This document shows, one piece after another, positions 31,348 to 35,542 of a stretch of 35,542 nucleotides of DNA. Position numbers and translations under genes: made by a program. Source of the stretch: CAZAKZ01 sp964485695. Lineage in GTDB: Bacteria; Planctomycetota; JAFGQW01. The stretch lies in assembly GCA_964485695.1 (NCBI GenBank), contig CAZAKZ010000048.1, positions 1 through 35,542 on the forward strand, given 5' to 3'. Position 1 is the stretch's first letter. Each line of letters opens with the position of its first letter. The notes under the pieces are model-generated. The model saw nothing but the letters and a program-made list of their open reading frames with translations, did not search any database and was not told the origin of the DNA.

Positions 31348-32433
31348 ATGGCCGTCTTGCAACCCAGCGCTGTGATCGATGCATTGAAAACCGTTCGTCA
31401 TCCCGGAAGGGAGGGGGATATCGCCACCCTGGGCCTTATTCATGACCTCGAGGTCCAGGAGGGCATCACCCGGTTCGGCCTCGACCTGTCCACGGTCGAG
31501 GAAGCCGAGCGGGAGGCGCTCCTGGCCCGAGCTCACGCGGTGGTGAAGGACCTGGACGGCGCGGGCGAGGTGGGGGTGACCCCCCTCCTCCCGGTGGAGG
31601 CTTCCGGCCCGAGGGAGGCTATCCTGAAGGGGGTCAAGAACGTGGTGGCCGTGGCCAGCGGCAAGGGCGGGGTGGGCAAGTCCACGGTGGCGGCCAACCT
31701 GGCCCTGGCCCTGAAGGCCGCCGGCGCCGACGTGGGGCTCCTGGATGCCGACATCTACGGGCCCAGCATGCCCACCATGTTCCAGGTCACATCACCGCTC
31801 CAGGCCTCTTCGGACGGGAGGATACTCCCCATCGAGTCCCAGGGCGTGCACCTCATGAGTATCGGTTTTTTGTCCGGAGAGGGATTGCCCATGATCTGGC
31901 GCGGTCCCATGGTGTCCAACATGCTCCAGCAGATGCTGAGCCAGGTGGCGTGGCCCGACCTGGACACCCTCGTGGTGGATCTGCCCCCCGGCACTGGCGA
32001 TGCACAGCTGACCCTTTGTCAGTCCGTGTCCCTCACAGGTGCGGTCATCGTGACCACGCCCCAGGACATCAGCCTCATCGACGCCCGGCGGGGACTGGAG
32101 ATGTTCCGGACGCTGAACGTGCCCGTTCTCGGTCTCGTGGAGAACATGGCAGGATTCACCTGCTCCCACTGCGGTGAGGTGACCCACGTCTTCCGCCAGG
32201 GCGGCGGGGACCGCATCGCCCGGCAGCTGGAAGTGCCCCTGCTGGGGTCCATCCCCCTGGATCCCGAGGTGGTGATGTCCGGCGACGAGGGCGTGCCCAT
32301 TGTGTCACGCAACCCGGAAGCTCCCGGCGCGCTGGCCTTCAAGGCCGCGGCTGAGGCCATGGCCGGGCGTCTCGGAGAGGTGATCGCGGAGAAGACCGGA
32401 GCCCCAGGCGGCGATTTGCACCTGACCTGGTAG
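31348..32433 (+). CDS. apbC: ApbC/Mrp-family Fe-S cluster carrier ATPase
   Basis: 361 residues. The N-terminal 75 residues are a MIP18-type (DUF59) domain. The P-loop with the deviant Walker A of this family is ASGKGGVGKST (about 104-113), followed by DADIYGPSMP and VDLPPGTGDAQLTL. A conserved CxxC (CSHC, Cys272 and Cys275) binds the transferable [4Fe-4S] cluster between two subunits. ApbC/Nbp35 proteins assemble or transfer Fe-S clusters in the cytosol using ATP hydrolysis. The DUF971 gene follows 13 bp downstream, a common arrangement, so the two are likely co-transcribed. Confidence 0.95.
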   Translation: MAVLQPSAVIDALKTVRHPGREGDIATLGLIHDLEVQEGITRFGLDLSTVEEAEREALLARAHAVVKDLDGAGEVGVTPLLPVEASGPREAILKGVKNVVAVASGKGGVGKSTVAANLALALKAAGADVGLLDADIYGPSMPTMFQVTSPLQASSDGRILPIESQGVHLMSIGFLSGEGLPMIWRGPMVSNMLQQMLSQVAWPDLDTLVVDLPPGTGDAQLTLCQSVSLTGAVIVTTPQDISLIDARRGLEMFRTLNVPVLGLVENMAGFTCSHCGEVTHVFRQGGGDRIARQLEVPLLGSIPLDPEVVMSGDEGVPIVSRNPEAPGALAFKAAAEAMAGRLGEVIAEKTGAPGGDLHLTW

Positions 32434-32446
32434 AAAGGCGAGCAAC

Positions 32447-32767
32447 ATGAGTGACGTGACCCCGACGAGCCTTACCAAGGTGGACGAGAAGACCCTGGGC
32501 ATCGAGTGGTCCGACGGCGCGACTTCCCGGTATCCCGTGCGGTTCCTCCGCCAGCAGTGCCCGTGCGCCGAGTGCGTGAACGAGATGACCGGAGAGCGCA
32601 TCCTGGATCCGGAGTCGGTGGACCCGAATGTGGAACCGGTGAATATCCATCCTGTGGGCCTCTACGCCCTCACCATCGAGTGGTCGGACAAGCACAGCAC
32701 CGGCATCTACACCTTCGAGCACCTCAGGAAGCTGCACGACGGGCTCAAATCAGGGGAGGAAGGGTAG
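32447..32767 (+). CDS. DUF971 protein
   Basis: 106 residues in one DUF971 domain, also called the gamma-butyrobetaine hydroxylase N-terminal-like fold. The match runs from LGIEWSDGATSRYPVRFLRQ through CPCAECVNEMTGERIL to YALTIEWSDKHSTGIYTFEHL. The three Cys in CPCAEC are the putative metal site. DUF971 proteins are often encoded next to ApbC/Mrp and are suspected of helping Fe-S cluster assembly; direct evidence is limited. AAAGG is about 9 nt before the ATG. It converges on clpB with an 8-bp gap. Confidence 0.9.
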   Translation: MSDVTPTSLTKVDEKTLGIEWSDGATSRYPVRFLRQQCPCAECVNEMTGERILDPESVDPNVEPVNIHPVGLYALTIEWSDKHSTGIYTFEHLRKLHDGLKSGEEG

Positions 32768-32775
32768 GGGCCCGC

Positions 32776-35403
<2,628 letters not shown>

Positions 35404-35507
35404 GGTCTTTCCCGTTTCCTTCTAGGGATGGATCTTGCAGGGAGAGACGCAAAGGTCATGCCTGGGGGGAAAAAGAGAAACGTGCGCAGTAACTACTCAC
35501 CCCTCTC

Positions 35508-35534
35508 AGTATAAATTTTCCCTGAAAGGGCCAA
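35508..35534 (-). promoter_or_regulatory. Possible clpB promoter
   Basis: On the minus strand TTGGCC (35529-35534) and TATACT (35508-35513) are separated by 15 nt, about 105 bp before the clpB ATG. The spacing is short for sigma-70. Neither a CIRCE inverted repeat nor an obvious heat-shock sigma-32 site was seen in the 139 bp available. Confidence 0.35.
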
Positions 35535-35542
35535 CTGAATGG

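Noticed and set aside
35404..35542. CIRCE or sigma-32 heat-shock site before clpB
   Set aside because: No TTAGCACTC-N9-GAGTGCTAA repeat and no good sigma-32 hexamers in the available 139 bp.

Overview
The window is a high-GC, gene-dense chromosomal segment with many short gene-to-gene gaps. The most likely source is a member of the Planctomycetota. This is inferred from secreted or surface proteins that share a C-terminal beta-rich domain I associate with that phylum (4812-5570, 12951-13916 and, more loosely, 26153-26938), from glycine-rich lipoproteins, and from VIT/VWA and ThuA-like/metallophosphoesterase exported proteins. I could not run a taxonomic search, so this is a judgement from protein style. 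There is no rRNA, tRNA, CRISPR array, prophage or insertion sequence.

Layout. 1-3425: two tandem, highly similar glycine-rich lipoproteins, the first cut by the window edge. 3444-4580: a secreted protein with HEAT-like helices and a zincin-like region that lacks the second His. 4580-5570: a broken beta-helix surface protein whose coding strand switches near 4912, followed by a clear intrinsic terminator. 5636-10572 (minus): gcvP, a DUF2330 protein and a YfcH-type epimerase. 10811-11998 (minus): two Fe-S assembly proteins, Nfu and an A-type carrier. 12152-17056: rsmJ, a secreted protein, a COG2509 flavoprotein, a TerC membrane protein and a small unknown. 17079-19240: a toxin-antitoxin island with a decayed DUF4160/DUF2442 pair beside an intact HigB toxin and a HigA-ImmA/IrrE fusion antitoxin. 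19250-28209: a 1104-residue VIT/VWA lipoprotein, an SDR enzyme, lgt, a metallophosphoesterase, a two-domain secreted protein and an HtrA protease. 28429-31152: an RNase H-like protein lacking the first catalytic Asp, a solitary DNA methyltransferase and an Ogt-AlkA fusion. 31348-35403: an ApbC/Mrp Fe-S ATPase, a DUF971 protein and ClpB.

How the genes connect. Fe-S maturation recurs (A-type carrier, Nfu, ApbC, DUF971). Nfu proteins repair lipoyl synthase, and the glycine cleavage system served by GcvP depends on lipoate. gcvP and nfu also carry nearly identical 33-bp palindromes upstream, which suggests shared control. Lgt would mature the lipoproteins seen here, and HtrA and ClpB provide envelope and cytosolic quality control. 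The Ogt-AlkA fusion and the adjacent methyltransferase form a DNA-alkylation and methylation pair.

The observations most worth following are the gcvP/nfu palindromes, the paired dyads between the A-type carrier gene and rsmJ, the strand switch in the beta-helix gene, the decayed and intact toxin-antitoxin modules, the Ogt-AlkA fusion, the altered RNase H-like protein, and two genes whose -10 boxes sit 5-7 nt from the start codon, suggesting leaderless mRNAs.
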